A stretch of 56,583 nt of DNA, from assembly GCA_947451045.1 (NCBI GenBank), contig CANFXM010000002.1, positions 1 to 56,583 on the forward strand, read 5' to 3'. This document shows positions 18,119-29,160 of the stretch, in pieces. This stretch comes from Actinomycetota bacterium. GTDB lineage: Bacteria; Actinomycetota; Actinomycetes; Nanopelagicales; Nanopelagicaceae. Each line of letters begins with the position of its first letter. The first letter of the stretch is position 1. The position numbers and the translations under genes are program-made. Under the pieces are notes generated by a model that saw only the letters and a list, made by a program, of their open reading frames with translations, searched no databases and was not told the DNA's origin.

Positions 18119-19321
18119 TTGAAACTGTATAAAGCGTGTTCTATTGCGCTTGCCCTTGGACTCACATTGACGACAACTCCTGCTATTGCAAAAAGCCCTA
18201 AACCAACTCTTGCCGAGATTGACGCAGCAAAAAAAATCGAAGCAGCAAAAAAGAAGGCAGCTGACGACGCAACCAAAAAATTGAATGCTGCAAATCAAAC
18301 TCTTAGAACTCTGAGCGCAAAAGCAAATGCAGCGCAAGCTTTATATTCAAAAGCTCAAAGCGAATTAACGATTGCCACAAAAGCTGCTACTGCTGCAGCG
18401 GCTCATGCAGCAGCTACCGCTCAGTCGGTAACCCAAGCACATCAGGTGATAGGCAAGATGGCCGCTAACGCCTACATCATGGGTGGGAGTATGAGCGATA
18501 TACAACCTTTACTCAGTGCTAACGGACCACAAGATTTGGTTGATCAACTTTCCACACTGAGCACTTTGGGTTCGCAAAACTCTGTGGCACTTGAAAGATT
18601 CAAAGCAGCAGAAGTTATTGCTCGCGCAGCCAAACAAGCAGCCGATGATGCCAAAGTTGCTCAACAAAAAGCAACAGATAAAGTTGCAGCTGCAAAGAAA
18701 ATTGCTGATGACGCAAGAGCTGAACAAGCAAAGGAAGTTGCAAAACTTCAAGTTGTACAAAATGCAATTATGAAAGAATTAGCGAGTGCTAAGAAGGTGC
18801 GAACAACACTTGAACAACAAAGACAGCTGGCATTATTAGAAGAGAATCAAGCAAATACTGCTGCAATAACCCCAGGACAGAAAAAAGTATGGCCAGATTT
18901 AGGATTCAAAGGTCGTTCAACAATTAGAACTTCAGAAGCACAACGACTCAAAGCGGTTGAGTATGCCAAGAAACAAGTTCTTGCACGCAAGCCTTATGTG
19001 TGGGGTAGCCAAGGTCCAAATTCTTTTGACTGCTCAGGTTTAGTGTTTGCTGCCTATCGTTATGCAGGACTTGATTGGCCAAATTGGGATCGACTTAACG
19101 CAGCTCTTTATGCTGGATATACAAAGCATGTTTCGCTCAATGATTTGCAACCCGGGGACCTGCTTTTCTATTCCTACAAAGGCACAATCTCGACGATTCA
19201 TCACATCACTATTTATGCGGGCAATGGAATGATGTGGGAAGCCAATTCGAAAAAGGTTGGACTCATTTTTTCAAATATTTATAGCGTTAATGGTCTTATG
19301 CCATTTGGCGGCCGGGTCTAG
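18119..19321 (+). CDS. NlpC/P60 peptidoglycan hydrolase with N-terminal coiled coil
   Basis: TTG start; signal peptide; Ala/Lys coiled coil; catalytic FDCSGLVFAAY ... HHITIYAGNGMMWEA. Confidence 0.9.
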   Translation: MKLYKACSIALALGLTLTTTPAIAKSPKPTLAEIDAAKKIEAAKKKAADDATKKLNAANQTLRTLSAKANAAQALYSKAQSELTIATKAATAAAAHAAATAQSVTQAHQVIGKMAANAYIMGGSMSDIQPLLSANGPQDLVDQLSTLSTLGSQNSVALERFKAAEVIARAAKQAADDAKVAQQKATDKVAAAKKIADDARAEQAKEVAKLQVVQNAIMKELASAKKVRTTLEQQRQLALLEENQANTAAITPGQKKVWPDLGFKGRSTIRTSEAQRLKAVEYAKKQVLARKPYVWGSQGPNSFDCSGLVFAAYRYAGLDWPNWDRLNAALYAGYTKHVSLNDLQPGDLLFYSYKGTISTIHHITIYAGNGMMWEANSKKVGLIFSNIYSVNGLMPFGGRV

Positions 19322-19330
19322 TCTTAGCGC

Positions 19331-20296
19331 ATGATCTCTACACCGAATACGGTGGCAATTCGAAGTGTGGTGCGCTCGTTTCTGGCGCATCATGAAGCTG
19401 GAGATTGCATTCTTGTTGCAGTCTCAGGTGGTGCCGATTCCCTAGCACTTGCATATGCAATTTCGAAGGAAGCACCATTGCTTTCACTTAAAGTTATTGG
19501 TGTCACAGTTGATCATCAATTACAAAGTGGATCGGGTGAACAGGCAAAAAAAGTTATTGCTGAACTCAATAAAATGGGTATTACTGAAAATGAAATCGCA
19601 AAAGTAAAAGTAGAAATTACCGAAGGCCTAGAAGCTTCAGCCCGTAGTGCACGGTACGAAGCTCTAGAAAAAATTGCACAAAAGTTCAATGCAGTTGCTA
19701 TTTACTTAGGCCACACTCGTGATGACCAATCTGAGTCAGTCTTATTGGGACTTGCCAGAGGTTCTGGTACTCGTTCGTTATCTGCGATGGCATCGATTAA
19801 TGGAAAATATATTCGACCACTTCTTTCAATCACCCGAATTGAAACCTTAGGTTTATGTGCAGAATCAGATATTTCACCTTGGATGGACCCCCATAACTTT
19901 GATCTTCAATTCACGCGAGTGAGAGTTCGAACTGATGTACTTCCAAATTTAGAAAAGAATTTAGGTCCAGGAATTTCTGAAGCACTTGCTCGCAGCGCTC
20001 ACCTTTTACGCGATGATGCTGATGCCCTGGATGCATGGGCTGAGAATGAGATTGCATCGATGGATTTATCAAATTTGGAATGCGAAGTACTGGCAGCCCT
20101 GCCTCGAGCAATTAGAACCAGAATCATCCGTCGAGCGATTTATAGCGCTGGTGCCCCTTCAGGCTCGCTCAGCGCCGATCATGTGAGCGCAGTTGAGGCA
20201 TTGGTCACCTCGTGGAGCGGGCAAGGGGCTGCTCACCTGCCGGGTGGTGTGAAGGTTTCACGATTATCGGGCAGACTTTCGCTCTTGCAGGACTGA
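19331..20296 (+). CDS. tilS: tRNA(Ile)-lysidine synthase
   Basis: PP-loop VAVSGGADSLALAYA; GHTRDDQSESVLLGLARGSG. Confidence 0.93.
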   Translation: MISTPNTVAIRSVVRSFLAHHEAGDCILVAVSGGADSLALAYAISKEAPLLSLKVIGVTVDHQLQSGSGEQAKKVIAELNKMGITENEIAKVKVEITEGLEASARSARYEALEKIAQKFNAVAIYLGHTRDDQSESVLLGLARGSGTRSLSAMASINGKYIRPLLSITRIETLGLCAESDISPWMDPHNFDLQFTRVRVRTDVLPNLEKNLGPGISEALARSAHLLRDDADALDAWAENEIASMDLSNLECEVLAALPRAIRTRIIRRAIYSAGAPSGSLSADHVSAVEALVTSWSGQGAAHLPGGVKVSRLSGRLSLLQD

Positions 20297-20316
20297 TTCC
20301 GACTCAAGGGAGCACC

Positions 20317-20868
20317 GTGGACTTATCGAAGGTTGAAAGCGATATTGAACGCGTCATTGTTGACGAGAAGCAACTTCAAGAAAAAATTAAAGAACTTGCA
20401 GCTCGCGTTGATAAAGATTACGAAAATAAAGACTTGCTACTTATTGGCGTTCTCAAAGGCGCGGTTATGGCTGTTGCTGATTTATCTCGCGCACTTCAAC
20501 GACATGTTGATATGGATTGGATGGCGGTTTCATCATACGGTTCAGGAACAAAATCAAGTGGCGTTGTACGTATCCTAAAAGATTTAGATCGCGATATCAC
20601 TGGCCGCAACGTATTAATTGTTGAAGACATTGTCGATTCTGGTTTAACTCTTTCCTGGCTCAAATCAAATCTTGAATCCCGTGGTGCTGGTTCGGTTGAA
20701 ATCTTGGCGATTCTACGCAAGCCTGAATCTGCGAAAGTTGAAGTAATTGTTAAATATGTGGGCTTTGATATTCCACCTGACTTTGTTGTTGGTTACGGTC
20801 TGGACTTTGACGAGAAGTATCGCAATTTGCCATTTATTGGTGTTCTTGCAAAGCATATGTATTCCTAA
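20317..20868 (+). CDS. hpt: Hypoxanthine phosphoribosyltransferase
   Basis: PRPP motif VLIVEDIVDSGLTL; GTG start at 20317 preceded by AAGGGAG. The tracked start at 20212 lies inside tilS. Confidence 0.92.
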   Translation: MDLSKVESDIERVIVDEKQLQEKIKELAARVDKDYENKDLLLIGVLKGAVMAVADLSRALQRHVDMDWMAVSSYGSGTKSSGVVRILKDLDRDITGRNVLIVEDIVDSGLTLSWLKSNLESRGAGSVEILAILRKPESAKVEVIVKYVGFDIPPDFVVGYGLDFDEKYRNLPFIGVLAKHMYS

Positions 20869-20903
20869 AGATCCCCTGACTACGAGACGAGATATCCAGA
20901 AAT

Positions 20904-22964
20904 ATGACAGACGAAAAGAAGACACCTAAGAAGAGTTTCCCAATCAAGAAACTTTCGAAAGATGTTAATAAAAAAGAGGCTTCGAAGAAGCCAACGACTC
21001 GCATGGGTCGCCTATTTCGTGGACCTCTTTTCTGGATTATCGTTGCAATATTTGCAGTATCAATTTTTGGTCAAATCACAAGCGCGGGAAATAGATATAC
21101 AAAAGTACAAACATCTCAAGCGCTTGCAGCAATTTCTACCTCCGAAGTCGAATCGGCTGTTGTTGTAGATAAAAGCCAAAAAATTCGATTGATTCTCAAA
21201 GCTGGAAATACAATTAACGGCTCGAGCAAAGTTGAAGCCTTTTATGTAATTCGAGAAGAACCAACAATCGTTGATGCTCTTACTGGTAATCCACCATCAA
21301 AGGGTTGGACTGTTGATGTTCCATCTCAGTCACTTCTAGTTTCCTTCCTGTTTTCGATTGCGCCCATTCTTCTCATTGGTCTGCTCTTCTTCTTCATGAT
21401 GAGCCAGGCCCAGGGTGGAGGAAATCGGGTATTCCAATTCGGTCGCTCTCGTGCAAAATTGCAAAGTAATGATGTACCAAAGACAACCTTTAAAGATGTT
21501 GCTGGTGCCGAAGAAGCTATTGCCGAACTTGAAGAGATTAAAGATTTTCTTGCCAACCCAGATAAGTATGGAGTTCTTGGTGCGAAGATTCCAAAAGGTG
21601 TTTTGTTATACGGTCCTCCGGGAACGGGTAAGACTCTTTTGGCTCGTGCAGTTGCTGGTGAAGCAGGAGTTCCTTTCTATTCAATCTCAGGTTCTGATTT
21701 TGTTGAAATGTTTGTTGGGGTCGGTGCGGCTCGTGTTCGCGATTTATTCAATCAAGCAAAAGAGAATTCACCCTCGATAGTTTTCGTTGATGAAATTGAT
21801 GCAGTAGGACGTCAACGTGGAGCTGGAATGGGTGGCGGACATGATGAACGCGAACAAACACTCAACCAACTTCTAGTCGAGATGGATGGGTTTGAAGAGA
21901 ACACAAAAGTTATTTTGATAGCTGCTACTAATCGTCCTGACGTATTAGACCCTGCATTGTTGCGCCCAGGTAGATTCGATCGCCAAATTGCAGTCGATCG
22001 CCCTGACCTCAAAGGTAGAGAAGAAATTCTCAAAGTTCATGCCAAAAACAAACCACTTGATAAAGATGTTGATCTCATTAATTACGCACGACGCACGCCT
22101 GGATTCACTGGTGCTGACTTAGCAAATGTGCTCAACGAAGCCGCACTTCTAACCGCGCGCGAAGAAAAAAAGCTCATTACAAATGTTGAATTAGATGAGG
22201 CCATAGATCGCGTTATGGCTGGCCCTCAACGCAAATCACGCATCATGAGTGATGATGAACGACGCGTCACGGCCTATCACGAAGGCGGTCATGCATTAGT
22301 GGCATTTGCGCTTCCACATACAGATCCTGTACATAAAATCACAATCATGCCTCGTGGTCGTGCATTAGGTTACACAATGGTTTTGCCAGATGAAGATAAA
22401 TATTCGACAACTAGAAATCAATTGCTTGATCAGCTTGCGTATTCCCTAGGTGGTCGTGCTGCAGAAGAACTTATTTTCCATGATCCTTCAACTGGGGCTT
22501 CAAATGATATTGAAAAGGCAACAGCACTTGCTCGTGCGATGGTGACTCAATATGGAATGACTGAAGCAATTGGCGCAATTAAATTGGGTGGCGGAGATTC
22601 AGAACCATTCTTAGGTCGCGACTATGGGCATCAGCGCGATTATTCAGAAAATGTAGCTGGAATTGTTGATCGTGAAATTCGCAATTTGATTGAAACTGCA
22701 CATCAGGATGCTTTTGATATCTTGGTTGCGAACCGTTCAATATTAGATGAAATGGTTTTGCAATTACTAGATAAAGAAACTCTGAATAAAGATGAAATTT
22801 CAGAGATTTTTGCAAAGGTAAAAGCATGGCCACGTCGTCCAGCTTGGACAGGCTCGGCAACTCGTATACCTTCTGAAAAACCACCGGTAGCTGTTCCAAC
22901 AAAAGTTATTCTAGAAGAGGCTCCAGTAAAGAAAGTTACAAAGAGAAAGCCAAAGAGTGAGTGA
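20904..22964 (+). CDS. ftsH: ATP-dependent zinc metalloprotease FtsH
   Basis: [27 protein letters not shown] zinc site, two N-terminal TM segments. Confidence 0.97.
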   Translation: MTDEKKTPKKSFPIKKLSKDVNKKEASKKPTTRMGRLFRGPLFWIIVAIFAVSIFGQITSAGNRYTKVQTSQALAAISTSEVESAVVVDKSQKIRLILKAGNTINGSSKVEAFYVIREEPTIVDALTGNPPSKGWTVDVPSQSLLVSFLFSIAPILLIGLLFFFMMSQAQGGGNRVFQFGRSRAKLQSNDVPKTTFKDVAGAEEAIAELEEIKDFLANPDKYGVLGAKIPKGVLLYGPPGTGKTLLARAVAGEAGVPFYSISGSDFVEMFVGVGAARVRDLFNQAKENSPSIVFVDEIDAVGRQRGAGMGGGHDEREQTLNQLLVEMDGFEENTKVILIAATNRPDVLDPALLRPGRFDRQIAVDRPDLKGREEILKVHAKNKPLDKDVDLINYARRTPGFTGADLANVLNEAALLTAREEKKLITNVELDEAIDRVMAGPQRKSRIMSDDERRVTAYHEGGHALVAFALPHTDPVHKITIMPRGRALGYTMVLPDEDKYSTTRNQLLDQLAYSLGGRAAEELIFHDPSTGASNDIEKATALARAMVTQYGMTEAIGAIKLGGGDSEPFLGRDYGHQRDYSENVAGIVDREIRNLIETAHQDAFDILVANRSILDEMVLQLLDKETLNKDEISEIFAKVKAWPRRPAWTGSATRIPSEKPPVAVPTKVILEEAPVKKVTKRKPKSE

Positions 22965-23562
22965 GATAAATCCAATCTCAGTTGGTGATGGCAAAGCTGT
23001 GCAGCCATACGATCAGGAACGAGTAGAACGTGCGATTCGAGAGCTACTGAGTGCACTCGGTGAAGATCCAGATCGTGAAGGATTGAAAGAGACTCCAGCC
23101 CGCGTAGCGAGAGCTATGAAGGAGAATTTTGAAGGCTTGTGGCAATCACCAGAAGATGTGCTTACGACAACTTTTGATATCGGTCATGAAGAATTAGTGA
23201 TCATCAGAGATATTGAAGTCTTTTCACATTGCGAACATCACCTAACACCTTTTCATGGTGTTGCACATGTTGGATACATACCTCGAGGAAAAATAACTGG
23301 ATTATCAAAAATTGCACGTTTAGTTGATTTGTATTCGAAGCGTCCTCAAGTACAAGAGCGCCTAACAACTCAAATTGCCGATGCAATGGTTAAAATTCTC
23401 GATCCACTCGGCGTTATTGTGATTATTGACTGCGAACATTTGTGTATGTCAATGCGAGGAGTAAAGAAATCTCACGCACGCACTACAACAAGCGCAGTGC
23501 GTGGAGCGCTTACAAATCCCACCACCCGCGCTGAAGCAATTAGTCTGATAACTAGTAAGTAA
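22957..23562 (+). CDS. folE: GTP cyclohydrolase I
   Basis: [32 protein letters not shown]. Confidence 0.96.
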   Translation: MSEINPISVGDGKAVQPYDQERVERAIRELLSALGEDPDREGLKETPARVARAMKENFEGLWQSPEDVLTTTFDIGHEELVIIRDIEVFSHCEHHLTPFHGVAHVGYIPRGKITGLSKIARLVDLYSKRPQVQERLTTQIADAMVKILDPLGVIVIIDCEHLCMSMRGVKKSHARTTTSAVRGALTNPTTRAEAISLITSK

Positions 23563-23567
23563 ATTTC

Positions 23568-24323
23568 ATGTTAGTCATGGGAATTCTCAACGTTACTCCC
23601 GATTCTTTCGCCGATGGTGGAAAATTTGATAATTTAGAAAGTGCCATTGTTCGGGCCAAAGAAATGATTACTGAGGGCGTGGATATCATCGATGTGGGAG
23701 GAGAATCAACTCGTCCTGGTTCTGATCGGATCAGCATTGAATCTGAATTAGATCGCGTGATTCCTGTAATCAAAGAAATATCGAAATTAGGAACTCGGAT
23801 AAGTATCGACACCATGCGTAGCCAAGTTGCTGAGAAGGCGGTAAAGGCTGGCGCAACAATAATTAATGATGTGAGCGGAGGCCTTGCTGATTTAGAAATG
23901 CTTGCAATGGCTGCCACATTGAATGTCCCATATATCGCTATGCATTGGCGTGGACATTCAAAAAATATGAATGACCGTGCTCACTATGGCGATGTTGTAA
24001 AAGAAGTAATCGCCGAACTGCAACTGCGCATTGATGCAGCCTTAGATGCAGGTATATCTGCGCAACACTTGATTGTTGATCCAGGAATAGGTTTCGCAAA
24101 AGATAAAGAACATAATTGGGCAATCATTGATTCCATCTCAAGTTTTGTAGATTTGGGATACCCAGTACTTGTAGGTGCTTCTCGCAAGCGCTTTCTAGGG
24201 GGAGATTCACCTGATGAAAGAGAAGCAGCGACTATAGAACTTACTCGACTACTTTCCACAAAAGGGGTTTGGGGAGTTAGAGTTCATAGCGTGAAGGAAC
24301 ATAAGAATGTGATGAGTGCATGA
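23568..24323 (+). CDS. folP: Dihydropteroate synthase
   Basis: MGILNVTPDSFADGG; DVGGESTRPGSD; DPGIGFAKD. Confidence 0.96.
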   Translation: MLVMGILNVTPDSFADGGKFDNLESAIVRAKEMITEGVDIIDVGGESTRPGSDRISIESELDRVIPVIKEISKLGTRISIDTMRSQVAEKAVKAGATIINDVSGGLADLEMLAMAATLNVPYIAMHWRGHSKNMNDRAHYGDVVKEVIAELQLRIDAALDAGISAQHLIVDPGIGFAKDKEHNWAIIDSISSFVDLGYPVLVGASRKRFLGGDSPDEREAATIELTRLLSTKGVWGVRVHSVKEHKNVMSA

Positions 24324-24682
24324 GCAATCAAATAATTCTTACTGGCATTCGTGGTTACGGATATCACGGACTTTTCGATTTTGAAGCAGAAGAAGGTCAA
24401 ATCTTCTTAGTTGATTTAACGATTTCCATTGATTTAACGAAAGCATCATTGAGCGACCAAATTGCTGACACAGTTGATTATGGAGCTGTTGCAGAGTTGG
24501 TGCTAGAAGAGATTGAAGGCGAACGAGTAATTCTTATCGAGAGACTTGCTGGACGAATCGGTGATCGCGTATTAGCGCTAGATTCTCGGATAAACAGTGT
24601 GGAAATTATTGTTCATAAACCACAAGCACCAGTTAAAGCTGACCTGACAGATATTGCCGTAAAGATCACACGTAAAAGATGA
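24320..24682 (+). CDS. folB: Dihydroneopterin aldolase
   Basis: GIRGYGYHGLFDFEAEEGQIFLVDL; 4-bp overlap with folP. Confidence 0.93.
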   Translation: MSNQIILTGIRGYGYHGLFDFEAEEGQIFLVDLTISIDLTKASLSDQIADTVDYGAVAELVLEEIEGERVILIERLAGRIGDRVLALDSRINSVEIIVHKPQAPVKADLTDIAVKITRKR

Positions 24683-25125
24683 AAGCTGTTGTGGCGCTTG
24701 GAGCAAATTTAGAAAATCCGGCTGATGCAATTCAAATGGCAATAGCCTTATTGAGGGAATCAACTGATGTGAAACTAATTTCATCCTTGTATGAAACCGA
24801 ACCAGTGGGAGGGCCGGAACAACCTAATTACATAAATGCTGTTTGTATCCTAGAAAGTGATTTGCCTGCTCTTGATTTACTTGCACTTTTGCACGGAATT
24901 GAAAAAAGTATGGGGCGCGTTCGCATCGAAAAATGGGGACCACGGGTAATCGATCTTGATTTAATACAGTATGGAAATATTTTGAGTAGTAGCGATGAAT
25001 TGGAAATACCCCACCCGCGTGCCTTTGAAAGGAAATTTGTTTTAGAACCATGGTATGAAATCGAGCCTGATGCAGTACTGCTAACACATGGACCTATTTC
25101 TCAGCTTTTGAAAGAATTGAAGTAA
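24679..25125 (+). CDS. folK: HPPK (6-hydroxymethyl-dihydropterin pyrophosphokinase)
   Basis: ALGANLENP; YETEPVGGPEQPNYINAV; WGPRVIDLDLIQYG. Confidence 0.95.
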   Translation: MKAVVALGANLENPADAIQMAIALLRESTDVKLISSLYETEPVGGPEQPNYINAVCILESDLPALDLLALLHGIEKSMGRVRIEKWGPRVIDLDLIQYGNILSSSDELEIPHPRAFERKFVLEPWYEIEPDAVLLTHGPISQLLKELK

Positions 25126-25179
25126 AGGCGTAAACTTTTATTTATCAAGCCCGGTACCTGAAAGGACTGGAGCCATACG

Positions 25180-25941
25180 ATGACCGTTTTAGTGCCAACG
25201 ATGGGTTCTCTGCATAGAGGACATCAAGCGTTGATTAAGCGTGCTCGAACATTGAGTAAAGAGGTCATCGTTAGTATTTTTGTGAACCCACTGCAATTTG
25301 AAAATAAAGTGGACTTAGAAAAGTATCCCCGTTCCCCACAACTAGATATCGAGTTAGCGACGCTAGCGGGTGCAACCGAAGTGTGGTTTCCAGAATATGA
25401 AGATATTTACCCAGGAAAGATTGAGACGCTAAGTGCAGGACCGGTTGGTTCGTTGTATGAAGGTGCAAGTAGACCTGAACATTTTGAGGGTGTCCTAACT
25501 GTTGTCAATCGCTTATTTGAAATGGTAAAACCTACGCATGCAGTATTTGGTGAGAAAGATTTTCAACAATTATTCCTTATCAAGACAATTGCCAAGAAAG
25601 TTGAAATAGTTTCAGTTCCAACAATTCGAAGCGGAAGTGGTTTAGCGCTCTCTTCACGCAATACTCACCTCAGCGAATTGGAGCGTGAATGCGCAGAAAT
25701 CATTTCTCGAGCGCTTACAGCAGCAACTCAAGAAAATAATCTTCTCCAAGCGCAGCGAAAATTAGAAGAGATATTGGCTAGCGAAGCAAGCTTTAAAAAG
25801 GATTACGCAGTCATCATTGATGAGAAAGATTTTTCAATTGCCAAAGAATCAAGCCAAAAGAAGCGTGCGCTTGTTGCTGGCTGGATTAATGGCATACGTT
25901 TGATTGACAATATGCCAATGAGTAAAGAAGTTCGGCTATGA
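25180..25941 (+). CDS. panC: Pantothenate synthetase (short N-terminus)
   Basis: VPTMGSLHRGHQALIKRA; SIFVNPLQF; FGEKDFQQLFLI; LSSRNTHL. Confidence 0.93.
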   Translation: MTVLVPTMGSLHRGHQALIKRARTLSKEVIVSIFVNPLQFENKVDLEKYPRSPQLDIELATLAGATEVWFPEYEDIYPGKIETLSAGPVGSLYEGASRPEHFEGVLTVVNRLFEMVKPTHAVFGEKDFQQLFLIKTIAKKVEIVSVPTIRSGSGLALSSRNTHLSELERECAEIISRALTAATQENNLLQAQRKLEEILASEASFKKDYAVIIDEKDFSIAKESSQKKRALVAGWINGIRLIDNMPMSKEVRL

Positions 25942-27551
25942 AGTTATTGGCGCCAGCTCCGGGCTGGACTTCGCAGGCCGATGTCATAGTTGTGGGCTCT
26001 GGCGTTGCTGGACTAACTACTGCACTCCAAGTTCGAACTTTTGGTTTATCGGTACTCCTTGTCACAAAAGCAAAAGTAGATGAAGGTTCCACGAAATGGG
26101 CGCAAGGTGGAATCGCTGCTGCACTCGGTCCCGGAGATACACCGGATCAACATGAAAAAGACACACTTGTTGCAGGCGCAGGTTTATGTGATGTAGCAGC
26201 TGTGAAAGTACTAGTTACTGAAGGTCCAGAAGCAGTGCGCAAACTTATTGCTCGGGGTGCAAAATTTGATACAGAAGCAAGTGGTGAAATATCACTTACT
26301 CGAGAAGGTGGCCACTTAAGAAATCGCATTTTGCATGCTGGTGGCGATGCAACTGGTGCAGAAGTATCACGTGCATTATTAGCTGCAGTCAAAGATGATC
26401 CAGAAATTGAAGTTGTAGAAGATGCTTTGGTACTAGATGCCCTCAAAGATAAGAACGGTGCTGTCTGCGGTGTTACATTGCACGTAATAGGTGCAGGTAC
26501 GCGCGATGGTGTTGGACAAGCTATGGCTCGGGCAGTCGTACTTGCAACTGGTGGGCTTGGACAAGTATTTGCACAAACAACTAATCCTTCGGTCTCAACT
26601 GGAGATGGTGTTGCACTTGCATTACGTGCAGGTGCAAAAGTGGCAGATGTGGAATTCATACAATTTCATCCCACAGTTTTGTGGTTAGGCGAAAATTCAC
26701 AGGGACAGCAACCACTTATAAGTGAAGCGGTGCGCGGTGAAGGTGCATATCTTGTAGATGATAGTGGTGTGCGATTTATGAAAGACCAGCACCCATTAGC
26801 TGAACTCGCTCCGCGAGATGTCGTTGCAATTGCAATTATGCGTTCAATGGTTGCAAATAAAACAAATCACGTATGGCTCGATGTGCGCCACCTCAAAGGT
26901 TTCACAGAAAGATTCCCAACAATTTACGCCTCATGTATTGCACACGGGATTGATCCACTCACAGATTTAATTCCTGTCGCACCCGCGTCGCACTACGCCT
27001 CGGGCGGTGTGCGAGTTGACCTCAATGGTCGTACCAGTGTGGCTGGCTTATATGCATGCGGAGAAACTGCATGTTCTGGAGTACATGGCGCTAATAGGTT
27101 GGCATCTAATTCGCTACTGGAAGGTCTAGTTTTTAGTGCTCGCATCGCAGCAGATATTGCTGCAACGATTCCGCCTCAAGGAATTGCGGTGGCAGATCAA
27201 TCAGAATCAATTCTTATTGACCCAAGTGCTCGCAAGGAACTTCAATGGAGTATGAGTAAAGGTGCAGGAGTGCTGCGTTCTTCGGATTCACTTGTTTCCA
27301 CCAGTGATGATCTCGCACGTATTCAGGTACGTAAAAGCAATAATCCTTGCGTCGAGGCATGGGAGACAACGAACCTTTATCAACTAGCGCAAGCAATTGT
27401 TAAAGCTTCTTTGATACGTCAAGAAACACGCGGCTCTCACTGGCGTGAGGATTTTCCAGATACAAGTAATTTATGGCTCAAACGAATAGTGCAACGACTT
27501 AGCCCAACAGGAATCTGGAACACTGATTATCAGGAAGTTGGTCATCCATGA
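25938..27551 (+). CDS. nadB: L-aspartate oxidase
   Basis: GSGVAGLTTAL FAD motif; STKWAQGGIAAALG; HGANRLASNSLLEGLVF. Confidence 0.95.
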   Translation: MKLLAPAPGWTSQADVIVVGSGVAGLTTALQVRTFGLSVLLVTKAKVDEGSTKWAQGGIAAALGPGDTPDQHEKDTLVAGAGLCDVAAVKVLVTEGPEAVRKLIARGAKFDTEASGEISLTREGGHLRNRILHAGGDATGAEVSRALLAAVKDDPEIEVVEDALVLDALKDKNGAVCGVTLHVIGAGTRDGVGQAMARAVVLATGGLGQVFAQTTNPSVSTGDGVALALRAGAKVADVEFIQFHPTVLWLGENSQGQQPLISEAVRGEGAYLVDDSGVRFMKDQHPLAELAPRDVVAIAIMRSMVANKTNHVWLDVRHLKGFTERFPTIYASCIAHGIDPLTDLIPVAPASHYASGGVRVDLNGRTSVAGLYACGETACSGVHGANRLASNSLLEGLVFSARIAADIAATIPPQGIAVADQSESILIDPSARKELQWSMSKGAGVLRSSDSLVSTSDDLARIQVRKSNNPCVEAWETTNLYQLAQAIVKASLIRQETRGSHWREDFPDTSNLWLKRIVQRLSPTGIWNTDYQEVGHP

Positions 27552-28372
27552 TTGATCGCGAAATAATTAAACGCGCTATCGCCGAAGATTTAGCTGGTGG
27601 CGAAGATATAACCACAGTTGCGACAATCGCTGGAACCTCTCAAAGCACAGCAGATTTTGTTGCAAGAAAAGATGGAGTAATCGCTGGAATAGAAATGGCA
27701 CAAGGAGTACTAGAAGAAGTTGGTCTCACCAACATTGCTCTCTATGTCAGTGATGGAGATCGTGTATCTACAGGAAAAGTCTTACTAACCGTGCGTGGCG
27801 ATACTCGCGCTATCTTGCTAGCTGAACGTACTGCACTAAATTTCTTAGGGCACCTCAGTGGTATCGCAACATTAACGCGGGCGTGGGTAGATGCAATCGA
27901 AGGAACAGATGCGAAAATTAGAGATACCAGAAAGACCACACCAGGAATGCGAATGCTTGAAAAAGCTGCAGTTGTTGCCGGTGGCGGAACTAACCACCGA
28001 CTAAGTTTAAGTGATGCCTCGCTCATAAAAGATAATCACATTGCGGCAGCAGGTAGTGCTACGGCAGCATTTACAAAAGTCCGAGATAAATACCCAACTA
28101 CTCCGATTGAAATTGAAGTTGACACTTTGGAGCAATTGCGTGAAATCTTGCCGCTCAAACCCGATCTCATCTTGCTCGATAATATGAGTGTTGAGGAATG
28201 TGAGCAGGCGGTATCTATTACTAATGGCATAGCAAAATTAGAGGCGTCAGGTGGATTGAGTATTGAGAGCGCAAAGGCATATGCAATGACAGGAGTTGAT
28301 TTTCTTGCAGTAGGTGCACTGACACATTCAGCACCAAATTTTGATATCGGTTTAGATTTCAGAGCGGAGTAA
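27548..28372 (+). CDS. nadC: Nicotinate-nucleotide pyrophosphorylase (quinolinate phosphoribosyltransferase)
   Basis: DTRKTTPGMRMLEKAAVVAGGGTNHRLSLSDASLIKDNH; EIEVDTLEQ. Confidence 0.96.
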   Translation: MIDREIIKRAIAEDLAGGEDITTVATIAGTSQSTADFVARKDGVIAGIEMAQGVLEEVGLTNIALYVSDGDRVSTGKVLLTVRGDTRAILLAERTALNFLGHLSGIATLTRAWVDAIEGTDAKIRDTRKTTPGMRMLEKAAVVAGGGTNHRLSLSDASLIKDNHIAAAGSATAAFTKVRDKYPTTPIEIEVDTLEQLREILPLKPDLILLDNMSVEECEQAVSITNGIAKLEASGGLSIESAKAYAMTGVDFLAVGALTHSAPNFDIGLDFRAE

Positions 28373-28375
28373 AAT

Positions 28376-29140
28376 ATGTTGCTAGCAATAGATGTTGGTA
28401 ATACCAACACAGTCCTGGGTATTTTCGATAAGGAAGTACTTATTCACTCTTGGCGAGTAAAAACAGATCCACGTTCAACCGCCGATGAGCTTTGGCTGCA
28501 GTACAGAGCACTCGTTGCAGATTTTCCAATAACTGATCTTGCAGTCTGTTCTACAGTCCCAGCAACACTGCGAGAACTTCGCCAGATGATTGATAATTAT
28601 TTTTCTGATATCCGAGTAACTATTGTTGAACCAGGAATCAAAACCGGAGTTCCATTACTTGTGGATAATCCGAAAGAGATTGGTGCCGATCGCATCGTCA
28701 ATACGTTAGCTGCGCACACTCTTTATGGAGGTCCAGCAATCGTCGTGGATTTTGGAACTTCAACAAATCTTGATGTTGTATCTCCTAAAGGTGAATTTCT
28801 AGGAGGAGCACTCGCGCCAGGAATCGAAATATCCGTTGACGCACTTGCTGCCCGTGCGGCCCAACTTCGAAAAGTCGAATTAGTAAAGCCAAAGAATGTA
28901 ATTGGTAAGAACACAGTAGAAGCACTTCAATCGGGAACAATTTTTGGTTTTGCTGGCCAAGTTGATGGACTTGTAGATCGAATTACGGCAGAACTTCTAG
29001 AAACATATTCAGAAAAACCCCACGTAATTGCGACAGGTGGATTAGCACCATTGATTTTCGGGGTTGCAGAAACAATTGACCACTATGAGCCCGATTTAAC
29101 ACTGATTGGCCTGCGCCTGATTCACGAACGAAATGCTTGA
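28376..29140 (+). CDS. coaX: Type III pantothenate kinase
   Basis: MLLAIDVGNTNTVLGIF; GADRIVN; VVDFGTSTNLDVV; GGALAPGI. Confidence 0.95.
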   Translation: MLLAIDVGNTNTVLGIFDKEVLIHSWRVKTDPRSTADELWLQYRALVADFPITDLAVCSTVPATLRELRQMIDNYFSDIRVTIVEPGIKTGVPLLVDNPKEIGADRIVNTLAAHTLYGGPAIVVDFGTSTNLDVVSPKGEFLGGALAPGIEISVDALAARAAQLRKVELVKPKNVIGKNTVEALQSGTIFGFAGQVDGLVDRITAELLETYSEKPHVIATGGLAPLIFGVAETIDHYEPDLTLIGLRLIHERNA

Positions 29141-29160
29141 GTCGCTAGACTCACCACATT

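Noticed and set aside
26147-26659. 170-aa antisense ORF within nadB
   Set aside because: Low-complexity Ser/Thr/Ala composition typical of reverse-strand reading of a strong coding gene.
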